In this document: piece after piece, positions 16,273 through 24,155 of the stretch
Numbering within the stretch: the stretch's first letter is position 1
Layout of the letters: each line of letters starts with the position of its first letter
DNA from: Mycolicibacterium fortuitum subsp. fortuitum
Lineage (GTDB): Bacteria > Actinomycetota > Actinomycetes > Mycobacteriales > Mycobacteriaceae
Direction: 5' to 3'
DNA length: 64,000 bases
Assembly: GCF_022179545.1 (NCBI RefSeq)
Contig: NZ_AP025518.1
Location: forward strand, 1,116,001 to 1,180,000
Notes under the pieces: model-generated
What the model saw: only the letters and a program-made list of their open reading frames with translations
The model's database searches: none
Told to the model about the DNA's origin: nothing
Program-made: the position numbers and the translations under genes

Positions 16273-17475
16273 TCAGCGGTGCTGGACGGTTATCGGAAGA
16301 TGAGCGAATCCGCGGACGGAGCTGGAATGCACCCGCACAGCCGCGGATTCGTCCACCTCGTATCCGCGGATTCGCTTGAACAACTCGGTCAGTGCCACCC
16401 GCGCCTCCATGCGCGCCAGGTGTGCGCCGAGGCAGAAGTGGGCGCCGCTGCCGAAACTCACCAGTTTTGGACCGATCTCGCGATCAATCCGGTAGTCGTC
16501 GGGGTTTTCGAAGACGCGTTCGTCGCGGTTGGCCGAACCGATCAGCAGCACCAGTACATCCCCCGCGGGAACCGTGGTGTCGTAGAACGTCAGGTCCTCG
16601 GTGACCAGTCGCGCCAGGATCTGGCTGGAGGCGTCATAGCGCAGGGTCTCCTCGACCCACGGCACGACCAAGTCGTGGTTGTCGAACACCGGAGCCAGCT
16701 GGTCGGAGTTCTTGTAGCCCCAATATGCGGCATTGGCAAGCAGTTTCGTGGTGGTCTCGTTACCGGCGACCACCATGAGGAACAGGAAGGCCATGATCTC
16801 GTCGTCGGTGAGCCGGTCACCGTCGATCTCCGCCTCCACCAGAGCCGACGTCAGGTCGTCGCTGCGGTTCTTGCGGCGTTGCTTCACCATGTCGGCGTAG
16901 TAGACCAGCAGTTCGCCGGAGGCGGCGATCGCGGACTCGGGGACATCGGCGACGCCGTCCTCGCGGTGCATGACACCGTCGGCCAGCGCGCGGATCCGGA
17001 CCCGGTCCTCCTCGGGGACACCCATCAGCTCGGAGATGACGTCCATGGGCAACTTGCCCGCGAATTCGTCGACGAAGTCGAATGTGGTGCTCTGCAGGGC
17101 GGTGTCCAGGTGCTGGTGGGCGATCTCGGTGACGCGGCCCTCGAGCTCGCGGATGCGCCGCGGGGTGAAGCCCTTGGACACCAGCGTGCGCAACCGGAGG
17201 TGACCCGGATCGTCGAGCGCCAGGAACGACATCACGCGATGTGCTTCGTCGTTGCGTGAGATCGGGTCAAGGGAGACCCCGTGTTTGTTGGACAACGTCA
17301 CACTGTTACGAAAACCCTGCACCACGTCCTTGTGCCGAGACAGCGCCCAGAACTTGAGTTCTTCGTTGTGATAGATCGGGGCCTCGTCGCGCAACCGCTT
17401 GTAGTACGGGTACGGATCCTCGTGGAAGTCGTAGTCGTACGGGTCGAAGATCAGCTCGACAGCATTCAAGGTCAT
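16273..17475 (-). CDS. cyp123: Cytochrome P450 CYP123
   Basis: Class I bacterial P450, 400 aa. I-helix MVVAGNETTTK, ExxR in VEETLRYD, and heme loop FGSGAHFCLG with Cys348. It is the counterpart of Rv0766c (CYP123) by position next to cyp51 and its TetR gene. Substrate unknown. Shine-Dalgarno GGAGAGGAC stands just before the ATG; a second copy of this stretch forms the end of the upstream TetR gene. Confidence 0.93.
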   Translation of the reverse strand: MTLNAVELIFDPYDYDFHEDPYPYYKRLRDEAPIYHNEELKFWALSRHKDVVQGFRNSVTLSNKHGVSLDPISRNDEAHRVMSFLALDDPGHLRLRTLVSKGFTPRRIRELEGRVTEIAHQHLDTALQSTTFDFVDEFAGKLPMDVISELMGVPEEDRVRIRALADGVMHREDGVADVPESAIAASGELLVYYADMVKQRRKNRSDDLTSALVEAEIDGDRLTDDEIMAFLFLMVVAGNETTTKLLANAAYWGYKNSDQLAPVFDNHDLVVPWVEETLRYDASSQILARLVTEDLTFYDTTVPAGDVLVLLIGSANRDERVFENPDDYRIDREIGPKLVSFGSGAHFCLGAHLARMEARVALTELFKRIRGYEVDESAAVRVHSSSVRGFAHLPITVQHR

Positions 17476-17516
17476 CTGTCCTCTCCAAGGCTCAAGCTCA
17501 TTTGTCCTCTCCGAGG
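17472..17516 (-). repeat. Imperfect 19-bp direct repeat carrying the CYP123 ribosome binding site
   Basis: Copies at 17472-17490 and 17498-17516 differ at two positions (period 26 bp). On the minus strand each reads GGAGAGGACARATGA: the upstream copy encodes the last residues and stop of the TetR gene, the downstream one the Shine-Dalgarno and start of CYP123. Confidence 0.7.
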
Positions 17517-18109
17517 ACGAGTCCGACGACGTAGGTCAGTCGGTCGGCGATCTGGTGGTAGGTGAAGGCACCGCTGCCGGCATTGACCAGCGCGCCGAAG
17601 AACGTCATCTCCAGGGCGGAGACGACGCGGGAATCGGCGTCCGGGCCGACGGCCGAACGGATGCGTTTGTGGATTTCCGCGCCGATCCGGTCTCGCACCT
17701 TGCGCACGGCAGGATCGGAGCCGCCGCCCAACAGGGCGGTGGTGCAGGCCGCGGCGACTTCGGGTTCGTCGGCGACGACCAGGGTCAGCGCACGCAACGC
17801 CGCATCGACGCGGGTGGTCATGGTGTCGTTCACGTCGGTGAAGTACGGAACCCGGCTGACCAGGTCCAGGTACATCTCGGCGATCAGGTGATTCTTAGAC
17901 GAGAAGTACGTGTAGGCGGTGGCCGGTGCCACCCCGGCGCGGGCGGCGACCGCACGCACCGTCAGATCGGCGTACGACGATTCGCGCAGCATCTCCGTCC
18001 CGGCGGTCAGGACCTTGCGGAAGGTCTCTTCCTGCCGGCGGTTGCGCGGCGATTCCTTCCCTGGCTCCGAAGCAGGTTCTGTGACTGCGGACACGGCATC
18101 GCTGGACAC
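17498..18109 (-). CDS. TetR-family regulator of the cyp51/aldA divergon (Rv0767c homologue)
   Basis: TetR repressor, 203 aa. Helix-turn-helix at about 38-70 (AVAARAGVAPATAYTYFSSK) and a ligand-binding C-terminal domain. It heads the minus-strand operon and is divergent from aldA. The GTG at 18109 has TAACTT ending 6 nt upstream, so it is probably leaderless. The inverted repeat GGACA-N2-TGTCC covers the transcription start, and a second copy lies before aldA; this makes autoregulation and control of both operons likely. The ligand is probably a substrate or product of these enzymes (inference). Confidence 0.93.
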   Translation of the reverse strand: MSSDAVSAVTEPASEPGKESPRNRRQEETFRKVLTAGTEMLRESSYADLTVRAVAARAGVAPATAYTYFSSKNHLIAEMYLDLVSRVPYFTDVNDTMTTRVDAALRALTLVVADEPEVAAACTTALLGGGSDPAVRKVRDRIGAEIHKRIRSAVGPDADSRVVSALEMTFFGALVNAGSGAFTYHQIADRLTYVVGLVLGEDK

Positions 18110-18115
18110 ATGTCC
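18104..18115. promoter_or_regulatory. Candidate TetR operator 1 (GGACA-CA-TGTCC)
   Basis: 12-bp inverted repeat that covers the GTG start and transcription start of the TetR gene. The -10 hexamer TAACTT is directly next to it at 18116-18121 (minus strand). The same motif recurs at 18261-18272. Confidence 0.65.
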
Positions 18116-18260
18116 AAGTTATCCGACGATATCGCCGTTGAGCAAGTGTGGATCCGAAAAGGGCAGGTTGAACTGCAGGTTTGGCCAGATTGCGGGTATG
18201 GGTGGGGGCCGCCCTTGCGGCTCGACATTGTCTGCGGCTATCGTTCGAGACGAGACAGCC

Positions 18261-18272
18261 GGACAGTTGTCC
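18261..18272. promoter_or_regulatory. Candidate TetR operator 2 (GGACA-GT-TGTCC)
   Basis: Second copy of the 12-bp inverted repeat, 27 bp before the aldA start and about 17 bp downstream of a possible -10 hexamer (TATCGT, 18239-18244). It would let the TetR protein repress aldA. Confidence 0.65.
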
Positions 18273-18298
18273 AGAATCTTCTGAAGTGGAGTTCACCG

Positions 18299-19768
18299 AT
18301 GCCGGTACTGGCCGATCGCCAGAGTCAACTGCTGATCGACGGCAAGCTCGTCGCCGGCGGTGGCGGAGTATTCGAGACCGTCAACCCCGCAACCGAGGAG
18401 GTCCTCGGCGTCGCGGCCGACGCGAACGCCGAGGACATGGGCAACGCCATCGAGGCGGCCCGCCGGGCGTTCGATGACACCGACTGGTCGACGAATCACG
18501 CGCTGCGGGTGCGCTGCCTGCGCCAGCTACGCGACGCATTGCGCGAAAATGTCGAAGAACTGCGGGAACTGACGATCGCCGAGGTCGGTGCACCCCGCAT
18601 GCTCACCGCCGGTGCACAGCTGGAAGGTCCGATCGACGATCTGGCCTTCTCGGCCGACACCGCCGAGAACTACGAGTGGACAACCGATCTCGGTTACGCC
18701 ACCCCGCAGGGCATCCCGACCAACCGTAAGATCGCCCGCGAAGCCGTCGGCGTCGTCGGCGCCATCACGCCGTGGAACTTCCCGCACCAGATCAACTTGG
18801 CCAAGGTCGGCCCGGCCCTGGCCGCTGGTAACACCCTGATCCTCAAGCCGGCCCCGGACACCCCGTGGGCGGCCGCGGCCGTCGGACAGATCATCGCCGA
18901 GCAGACCGATTTCCCGGCCGGCGTGATCAACATCGTCACCTCCAACGACCACGCTGTGGGCGCCCTGCTGTCCAAAGACCCTCGGGTGGACATGGTTTCG
19001 TTCACCGGGTCGACCGCAACCGGTCGCGCCGTGATGACGGATGCGTCGCTCACTCTCAAGAAGGTGTTCCTCGAGCTGGGCGGGAAGTCGGCATTCCTGG
19101 TACTCGACGACGCCGACCTGGCCGGTGCCTGCTCGATGGCCGCCTTCACGGTGGCCATGCACGCCGGACAGGGTTGCGCGATCACCACTCGTCTGGTGGT
19201 CCCGCGGGCGCGGTATGACGAAGCGGTCGAGGCCGCCGCGGCCACGTTGGGCGGCATCAAGCCCGGTGATCCCAACAGCAAGCGCACTGTGTGCGGCCCG
19301 CTGATCTCGGCGCGTCAGCGTGACCGGGTGCAGTCCTACCTGGACCTGGCGCTGCAAGAGGGCGGCCGGTTCGCTTGCGGCGGTGGGCGTCCCGCTGACC
19401 TCGACACCGGATTCTTCATCGAGCCGACGGTGATCGCGGGTCTGGACAACGATGCCCGGGTGTCGCGCGAAGAGATCTTCGGGCCGGTGCTGACCGTGAT
19501 CGCCCACGACGGCGACGACGATGCGGTGCGCATCGCCAACGACTCGCCGTACGGCCTGTCCGGCACGGTGTTCTCCGGTGACGACGCCCGTGCCCAGGCC
19601 GTGGCCTCGCGTATGCGCGTCGGCACCGTCAACGTCAACGGCGGCATCTGGTACTCGGCAGATGCCCCGTTCGGCGGTTACAAGCAATCCGGTGTCGGCC
19701 GCGAGATGGGCCTGGCCGGCTTCGAGGAATACACCGAGATCAAGTGCATCGCGACCTTGGCCAACTAG
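18299..19768 (+). CDS. aldA: NAD-dependent aldehyde dehydrogenase AldA
   Basis: Aldehyde dehydrogenase superfamily enzyme, 489 aa, oxidising an aldehyde to the acid. Cofactor and active-site signatures are present: TPWNFPHQ, FTGSTATG, LELGGKS with Glu259, GQGCAITTR with nucleophile Cys293, and EEIFGPVL. It matches Rv0768 by position. The ATG at 18299 is preceded by GGAG; the frame is open far upstream but that part is antisense to the TetR gene. It is the first gene of the plus-strand catabolic operon and carries a TetR operator in its promoter. Confidence 0.95.
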   Translation: MPVLADRQSQLLIDGKLVAGGGGVFETVNPATEEVLGVAADANAEDMGNAIEAARRAFDDTDWSTNHALRVRCLRQLRDALRENVEELRELTIAEVGAPRMLTAGAQLEGPIDDLAFSADTAENYEWTTDLGYATPQGIPTNRKIAREAVGVVGAITPWNFPHQINLAKVGPALAAGNTLILKPAPDTPWAAAAVGQIIAEQTDFPAGVINIVTSNDHAVGALLSKDPRVDMVSFTGSTATGRAVMTDASLTLKKVFLELGGKSAFLVLDDADLAGACSMAAFTVAMHAGQGCAITTRLVVPRARYDEAVEAAAATLGGIKPGDPNSKRTVCGPLISARQRDRVQSYLDLALQEGGRFACGGGRPADLDTGFFIEPTVIAGLDNDARVSREEIFGPVLTVIAHDGDDDAVRIANDSPYGLSGTVFSGDDARAQAVASRMRVGTVNVNGGIWYSADAPFGGYKQSGVGREMGLAGFEEYTEIKCIATLAN

Positions 19769-19779
19769 GAAGGTGTCGA

Positions 19780-19848
19780 GTGGCCAGTTATGACCCGCAA
19801 TCTCGCGGATACCGTGCAACAACTGGCCATTCGGCGGGAAAGGAATAG
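19780..19848 (+). CDS. Possible 22-residue leader peptide between aldA and the SDR gene
   Basis: GTG-started small frame, preceded by AGGAAGG 6 nt upstream, that ends inside the ribosome binding region of the next gene (stop at 19846-19848, next ATG at 19851). The product is short and polar. An inverted repeat TGGCCAGTT/AACTGGCCA (19781-19789, 19821-19829) lies within it, so translation of this frame would open the hairpin. It may also be noncoding. Confidence 0.25.
   Translation: MASYDPQSRGYRATTGHSAGKE
19781..19829 (+). repeat. Intercistronic hairpin between aldA and the SDR gene
   Basis: 9-bp perfect arms TGGCCAGTT (19781-19789) and AACTGGCCA (19821-19829) enclose a 31-nt loop with a small inner CCGC/GCGG stem. 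There is no U-tract, so it is more likely an RNA-stability or attenuation element than a simple terminator. Confidence 0.5.
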
Positions 19849-19850
19849 AC

Positions 19851-20603
19851 ATGGGACAGTTCACAGATAAGGTCGCGATTGTCACCGGGGCCGGCGGTGG
19901 TATCGGTCAGGCCTACGCCGAGGCGCTGGCACGCGAAGGCGCCGCAGTGGTGGTGGCCGACATCAACACCGAGGGCGCGCAGAAGGTCGCCGACGGTATC
20001 AAGGGCGAGGGTGGCAACGCGCTGGCGGTGCGGGTCGACGTCTCAGACATCGACTCGGCCAAGGATATGGCCGCCCAGACACTTTCGGAGTTCGGTGGCA
20101 TCGACTACCTGGTGAACAACGCCGCGATCTTCGGCGGCATGAAGCTGGACTTCCTGCTCACCGTCGACTGGGACTACTACAAGAAGTTCATGAGCGTGAA
20201 CCTCGACGGCGCGCTGGTGTGCACCCGCGCGGTGTACCGCAAGATGGCCAAGCGCGGCGGCGGTGCGATCGTCAATCAGTCCTCGACCGCGGCCTGGCTG
20301 TACGCCAACTACTACGGTCTGGCGAAGGTCGGCATCAACGGCCTCACCCAGCAGCTGTCCCGTGAGCTCGGCGGGCAGAACATCCGGATCAACGCCATCG
20401 CGCCAGGTCCCATCGACACCGAGGCCAACCGCACCACCACGCCCAAGGAGATGGTGGACGACATCGTCAAGGGAATCCCGTTGTCCCGCATGGGCCAGCC
20501 CGAGGACCTGGTCGGCATGTGCCTGTTCCTGCTGAGCGATCAGGCCAAGTGGATCACCGGCCAGATCTTCAATGTCGACGGCGGACAGATCATCCGGTCA
20601 TGA
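19851..20603 (+). CDS. SDR-family dehydrogenase (Rv0769 homologue)
   Basis: Short-chain dehydrogenase, 250 aa: TGAGGGIG (12-19), Asp37 for NAD preference (VVADIN), NNAA at 89-92, Ser144/145, and YxxxK with Tyr155/Lys159. Position fits Rv0769. The ribosome binding site GGGAAAGGAA precedes the ATG. The stop overlaps the next start (ATGA), so translation is coupled. It probably handles a hydroxy/keto intermediate in the same pathway as AldA. Confidence 0.93.
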   Translation: MGQFTDKVAIVTGAGGGIGQAYAEALAREGAAVVVADINTEGAQKVADGIKGEGGNALAVRVDVSDIDSAKDMAAQTLSEFGGIDYLVNNAAIFGGMKLDFLLTVDWDYYKKFMSVNLDGALVCTRAVYRKMAKRGGGAIVNQSSTAAWLYANYYGLAKVGINGLTQQLSRELGGQNIRINAIAPGPIDTEANRTTTPKEMVDDIVKGIPLSRMGQPEDLVGMCLFLLSDQAKWITGQIFNVDGGQIIRS

Positions 20604-21481
20604 GCACCGACGAGCGCTTGCGCGAGGAGCCGGCCAGCCCCGTGAAGTACGGATACATCGGCCTGGGAAACATGGGTGCCTCGATGGCCAAGCGCCTGGC
20701 CGAATGGCCGGGCGGGTTCGTCGTGTACGACGTGCGGGCCGAATCCATGGCGCCGTTCGAGGAACTCGGCGCGACACTGGCAGGCGACGTGGCCGATGTC
20801 GCCCAGGCCGACATCATCAGCATCACGGTGCTCAACGACGAGCAGGTGCGATCGGTGATCGCGGACCTGGCGCCGAAGGTCAAGCCGGACACCGTGATCG
20901 TGATCCACTCGACGATCAGCGACACCACCGCTGCGGAGCTCGCCGAGCAGTACAAGCCCCAGGGTATCCACATCGTCGATGCCCCGGTCAGCGGTGGCGG
21001 TGCGGCCGCCGAGAAAGGTGAGCTGGCCATCATGGTCGGCGCCGAGCGGCCCGTCTACGAGCGGATCAAGCCGGCGCTCAAGCAGTTCGGCTCGATGGTG
21101 ATCCACGCCGGCGAACCGGGTGCCGGTACTCGCATGAAGCTGGCCCGCAACATGCTGACCTTCACCTCCTATGCCGCGGCGTGCGAGGCGATGAAGCTGG
21201 CCGAGGCCGCCGGACTGGACCTGGGTGCGCTGGGGCGCGTGGTGCGTCACACCGACGCGCTGACCAGCGGGCCGGGCGCCATCATCGTCCGGGAGAACAT
21301 GACCGAGCTGACCCCGGACCACTGGCTCTACGACGCCTTCACCCACACCCGCGGGCTCGGCGAGAAGGACCTGAGCCTGGCTCTCGGGTTGGGTGAGGTT
21401 GTGGGAGTGGACCTTCCATTGGCCCAGGTGGCCCTGCAACGCCTCGCTGAGGGCCTCGGCGTACCGCACAAGAACGACTAG
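20600..21481 (+). CDS. Beta-hydroxyacid dehydrogenase, 3-hydroxyisobutyrate dehydrogenase-like (Rv0770 homologue)
   Basis: Member of the beta-hydroxyacid dehydrogenase family, 293 aa. N-terminal Rossmann motif YGYIGLGNMG (17-26), substrate-binding DAPVSGGG (128-134), and catalytic Lys180 with Asn184 (GTRMKLARN). The natural substrate could be a 3-hydroxy acid or a small semialdehyde. ATG overlaps the stop of the preceding SDR gene, which settles the start. It belongs to the aldA operon. Confidence 0.92.
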   Translation: MSTDERLREEPASPVKYGYIGLGNMGASMAKRLAEWPGGFVVYDVRAESMAPFEELGATLAGDVADVAQADIISITVLNDEQVRSVIADLAPKVKPDTVIVIHSTISDTTAAELAEQYKPQGIHIVDAPVSGGGAAAEKGELAIMVGAERPVYERIKPALKQFGSMVIHAGEPGAGTRMKLARNMLTFTSYAAACEAMKLAEAAGLDLGALGRVVRHTDALTSGPGAIIVRENMTELTPDHWLYDAFTHTRGLGEKDLSLALGLGEVVGVDLPLAQVALQRLAEGLGVPHKND

Positions 21482-21492
21482 GAGAACTTTCT

Positions 21493-21936
21493 ATGGATGA
21501 GTTGCGCGCCAAGGGCCTGGCCAAGATGAACGAGGTCTACGGCTGGGAGATGCCGAACATCGAGGGGGATCCCTACTTCGATCTCACCGTCGACCACCTC
21601 TTCGGCAGCATCTGGACCAAGCCCGGGCTGTCGATGCGGGAGAAGCGGCTGATGACGCTGTCGGCGGTGACCGCAGTCGGCTCGCAGGACCTCGCGGAGA
21701 TCCAGGTCAATGCCGCGTTGCTCAACGGGGAGTTCACCGAGGAAGAGCTCAAGGACATCGCGATCTTCCTGACCCAGTACCTCGGCTTCCCGCTCGGTTC
21801 TGCGCTCAACGGCACGGTGTCCAAGGTGGTGGCCAAGCGCCGCAAGGCCGCCGAGAAGGGGCTGGCCGAGGATCGAAAGGCCAATGTGAATGCCGCGGTC
21901 AAGATGAACACCGGGAGCGAGCTCGATGACAAGTAG
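21493..21936 (+). CDS. Carboxymuconolactone decarboxylase-family protein (Rv0771 homologue)
   Basis: All-helical 147-aa protein of the CMD/AhpD-like family (LSMREKRLMTLSAVTAV and ELKDIAIFLTQYLGFP). It lacks the CxxC redox pair of AhpD, so a lyase or unknown role is more likely than peroxidase support. AGGAG lies 8 nt before the ATG. Its last 11 bp overlap the next gene. It is part of the aldA operon and corresponds to Rv0771. Confidence 0.9.
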   Translation: MDELRAKGLAKMNEVYGWEMPNIEGDPYFDLTVDHLFGSIWTKPGLSMREKRLMTLSAVTAVGSQDLAEIQVNAALLNGEFTEEELKDIAIFLTQYLGFPLGSALNGTVSKVVAKRRKAAEKGLAEDRKANVNAAVKMNTGSELDDK

Positions 21937-23152
21937 GTATGCCTCGCTGTCCCGCGACGAGCTGGTCAAGCTGGTACCTGAGCTGCTGCTCATGGGGCAG
22001 ATGATCGACCGCTCCGGGATGGCTTGGTGCATAAGCAATTTCGGCCGGCCGGAAATGCTGCAGATCGCGATCGAGGAGTGGGCCGCGTCCAGCCCGATCT
22101 ACACCAGGCGGATGCAGAAGGCGCTGAAGTACGAGGGCGTCGACATCATCACGATCTTCAAGGGGCTGCAGCTCGACATCGGGGCACCGCCGCAGTTCAT
22201 GGACTTCCGCTACACCGTCCATGACCGCTGGCACGGCGAGTTCCACCTCGATCACTGCGGAGCACTGCTCGACGTCGAGCCGATGGGTGAGGACTACGTG
22301 CGCGGCATGTGCCACGACATCGAGGACCCCACCTTCGACGCCACCGCGCTGGCCACCAACCGCAAATGCCAGGTGCGTCCGATCCACCGGCCGCCCCGGA
22401 CCCCGGCCGACCGGCAGCCGCATTGCGCCTGGACTGTCATCATCGACGAGTCCTATCCGGAGGTCGATGACATCCCGGCGCTCGAGGTGATCGGCCGGAC
22501 CCGGGCGGCCCAAACGGTTTTGGATCCGATCGACCCGTCCGATGAGGGCGCGTCCGACTACTCGGGGCCGCTGCTGTCGGACTTCGACTTCGCGGCCTTC
22601 TCACACTCGGCGCTGGTTCGCATCGCCGACGAGGTGTGCCTACAGATGCACCTGCTCAACCTGTCGTTCATTCTGGCAGTGGGTGCCCGGGCTGGTGCGA
22701 ACACCGAACTGGCCACCGAGATCTGCACCAAACAGCTGATCGGTGTGGCCGGGCTGGGGGCCGAGCGCATTCACCGGGCGCTGGATCTGCCCGGCGGGAT
22801 CGAGGGGGCGGTGCGGGTGCTGGAGCTGCATCCGATGTTCAATCCCTCGGCATACGTCGACGCCGAGTTCGGTCCCGACACGGTGTCGGTGCGGCGATCG
22901 CCGGCGCATGAAGACGGTTCCTGGGTGGCGTTGACCGGGCCCGCCGAAACCCGGCCGTTGCGGGCCGTCGTCGCCGCAGTCAACCCGCACCTGTCTGTCG
23001 AGGTCATCGGTTCCGACGCGGAATGGACGGCTCGGGTGATCGAGACTGAGGCGGCGGCAAAGGAATTCGACGAGGTAGCGGTGACGAAGTTCAGCGGCGG
23101 TGCGTCGTTCGTGTTCGAGCCGCGCAAGTCGTTGCCGCTGACGGTGGTGTGA
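21926..23152 (+). CDS. Protein of unknown function closing the aldA operon
   Basis: A 408-aa soluble protein with no signal peptide or membrane segment that I cannot assign to a family. Conserved-looking polar segments are WHGEFHLDHCGALLDVEP (about 99-116), MCHDIEDPTFD (about 126-136) and CQVRPIHRPPR (about 147-157), which together offer His, Cys and Asp residues that could form a metal or active site; the C-terminal third (about 300-408) looks like a separate alpha/beta domain. The ATG overlaps the end of the CMD gene by 11 bp and GGGAG precedes it, so it is translated with the operon. I do not recall a gene here in M. tuberculosis, where purD follows Rv0771. Confidence 0.8.
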   Translation: MTSRYASLSRDELVKLVPELLLMGQMIDRSGMAWCISNFGRPEMLQIAIEEWAASSPIYTRRMQKALKYEGVDIITIFKGLQLDIGAPPQFMDFRYTVHDRWHGEFHLDHCGALLDVEPMGEDYVRGMCHDIEDPTFDATALATNRKCQVRPIHRPPRTPADRQPHCAWTVIIDESYPEVDDIPALEVIGRTRAAQTVLDPIDPSDEGASDYSGPLLSDFDFAAFSHSALVRIADEVCLQMHLLNLSFILAVGARAGANTELATEICTKQLIGVAGLGAERIHRALDLPGGIEGAVRVLELHPMFNPSAYVDAEFGPDTVSVRRSPAHEDGSWVALTGPAETRPLRAVVAAVNPHLSVEVIGSDAEWTARVIETEAAAKEFDEVAVTKFSGGASFVFEPRKSLPLTVV

Positions 23153-23167
23153 CGCGCACACGTCCGG

Positions 23168-23659
23168 CTACGTGGTGTTCATGTTCAGGTGGACGAAGCG
23201 GACGTCGGGTTCCCGCTCGTCAACGATGACCGTGCGGTACACCGACTTGCCCGCAGAGTTGCGATAACGATCCTGCGCTCTGACAACCGACGGAGAACTT
23301 GCGAGATCCGGGCCGGCGATGATCGGTTCGAACGGGGGATAGTCCCGGGTGAGCGGCTTGGTGAAATGCGACTCCGTCAGAAGCGTCGGCAGGTCGGCGG
23401 GAGACATCTTGAGCACCAGTTGATACCTGGTATCCATGGCGCTGTCGACGTGAGCCTGTAGTACTTCCGCGCCGGTCGGTATCGCGACGCCTCCGAATTC
23501 GCTTGCTTGCTTGATCAATTCGGGACTGGTCGAACTCTCGTCACGGGAGCCGAGCGCGCGGCCGACCGGATCGTCATGTGAGGCGCAGGCAACCACTACA
23601 AAAAATGCGAGTGCGGTAAGTGCAAGCGACAAAAGGGGTCTCATAGGTCTGAGATCCAT
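23168..23659 (-). CDS. Small lipoprotein, last gene of the EspA/E-like locus
   Basis: A 163-aa protein with a lipoprotein signal: hydrophobic 8-24 and lipobox VVAC with Cys25, so it should be anchored on the outer face of the membrane. The mature part is hydrophilic with no recognised domain. The start could also be the in-frame ATG at 23644. It follows another lipoprotein gene by 38 bp on the same strand and is convergent to the aldA operon. Its place behind a toxin-like secreted protein makes it an immunity or accessory candidate; this is only inference. Confidence 0.75.
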   Translation of the reverse strand: MDLRPMRPLLSLALTALAFFVVVACASHDDPVGRALGSRDESSTSPELIKQASEFGGVAIPTGAEVLQAHVDSAMDTRYQLVLKMSPADLPTLLTESHFTKPLTRDYPPFEPIIAGPDLASSPSVVRAQDRYRNSAGKSVYRTVIVDEREPDVRFVHLNMNTT

Positions 23660-23697
23660 CGACTCGGTCTGCGACTTTGAGTGTGGCGGCGAGGAGA

Positions 23698-24153
23698 CTA
23701 GTTCGGCAGCGTCAGCGTCAGATAACCGCCGCCTTCCGGCCGCAGCATCACGTCGGCCGGCCAGGTCACCCGGAAATTCTCACCGCGCACGTAATCGCCG
23801 CTGATTCCTGCGGCCTTGACCGGATTTCCGTTCAGTTCGAAGATCAGCAGGCTGGCTTTGGAGTTGTAGAAGCGGTCCTTGATTACGGGTGCGCCAACGG
23901 TCTTTTCGATGAATGCCCGTTCGGAATTCTCGTGGAAGACATGTACCTCGTCCCATTCCCAACTGGTGAAGTCGCTGAGGCGGCCCGACTTCTTGTCGTG
24001 AAGAAGTCCTTCCAAGCCATCGTTGAGTTTCTGGTCGTTGTAGTCGATGTCCATTGACTGCCTCATCGCTTGTTTGGCCAGATCGCAACTGGTCAGGGAG
24101 AAACACAGCAGCAACACGCAAAGTGCGACGCGTCCTGCTGACGATCCGGTCAC
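23698..24153 (-). CDS. Small lipoprotein directly behind the EspA/E-like effector
   Basis: A 151-aa protein with signal sequence and lipobox LTSC (Cys23). The mature region contains a charged N-terminal helix and a beta-rich part. The GTG at 24153 is chosen because GGAGG lies 9-13 nt upstream and the stop of the effector gene is only 2 bp away; a longer frame would overlap the effector C-terminus. No family recognised. Tight coupling to the effector gene is what is expected for a cognate immunity protein, but also for any operon partner. Confidence 0.8.
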   Translation of the reverse strand: MTGSSAGRVALCVLLLCFSLTSCDLAKQAMRQSMDIDYNDQKLNDGLEGLLHDKKSGRLSDFTSWEWDEVHVFHENSERAFIEKTVGAPVIKDRFYNSKASLLIFELNGNPVKAAGISGDYVRGENFRVTWPADVMLRPEGGGYLTLTLPN

Positions 24154-24155
24154 TA

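Noticed and set aside
17555..18298. N-terminal extension of aldA by 248 codons
   Set aside because: It would be antisense to the TetR gene and through the operator region; the start at 18299 has a ribosome binding site and fits the family length.
18527..19885. 452-codon frame antisense to aldA
   Set aside because: Shadow of the aldA coding frame; the aldA catalytic residues are intact.
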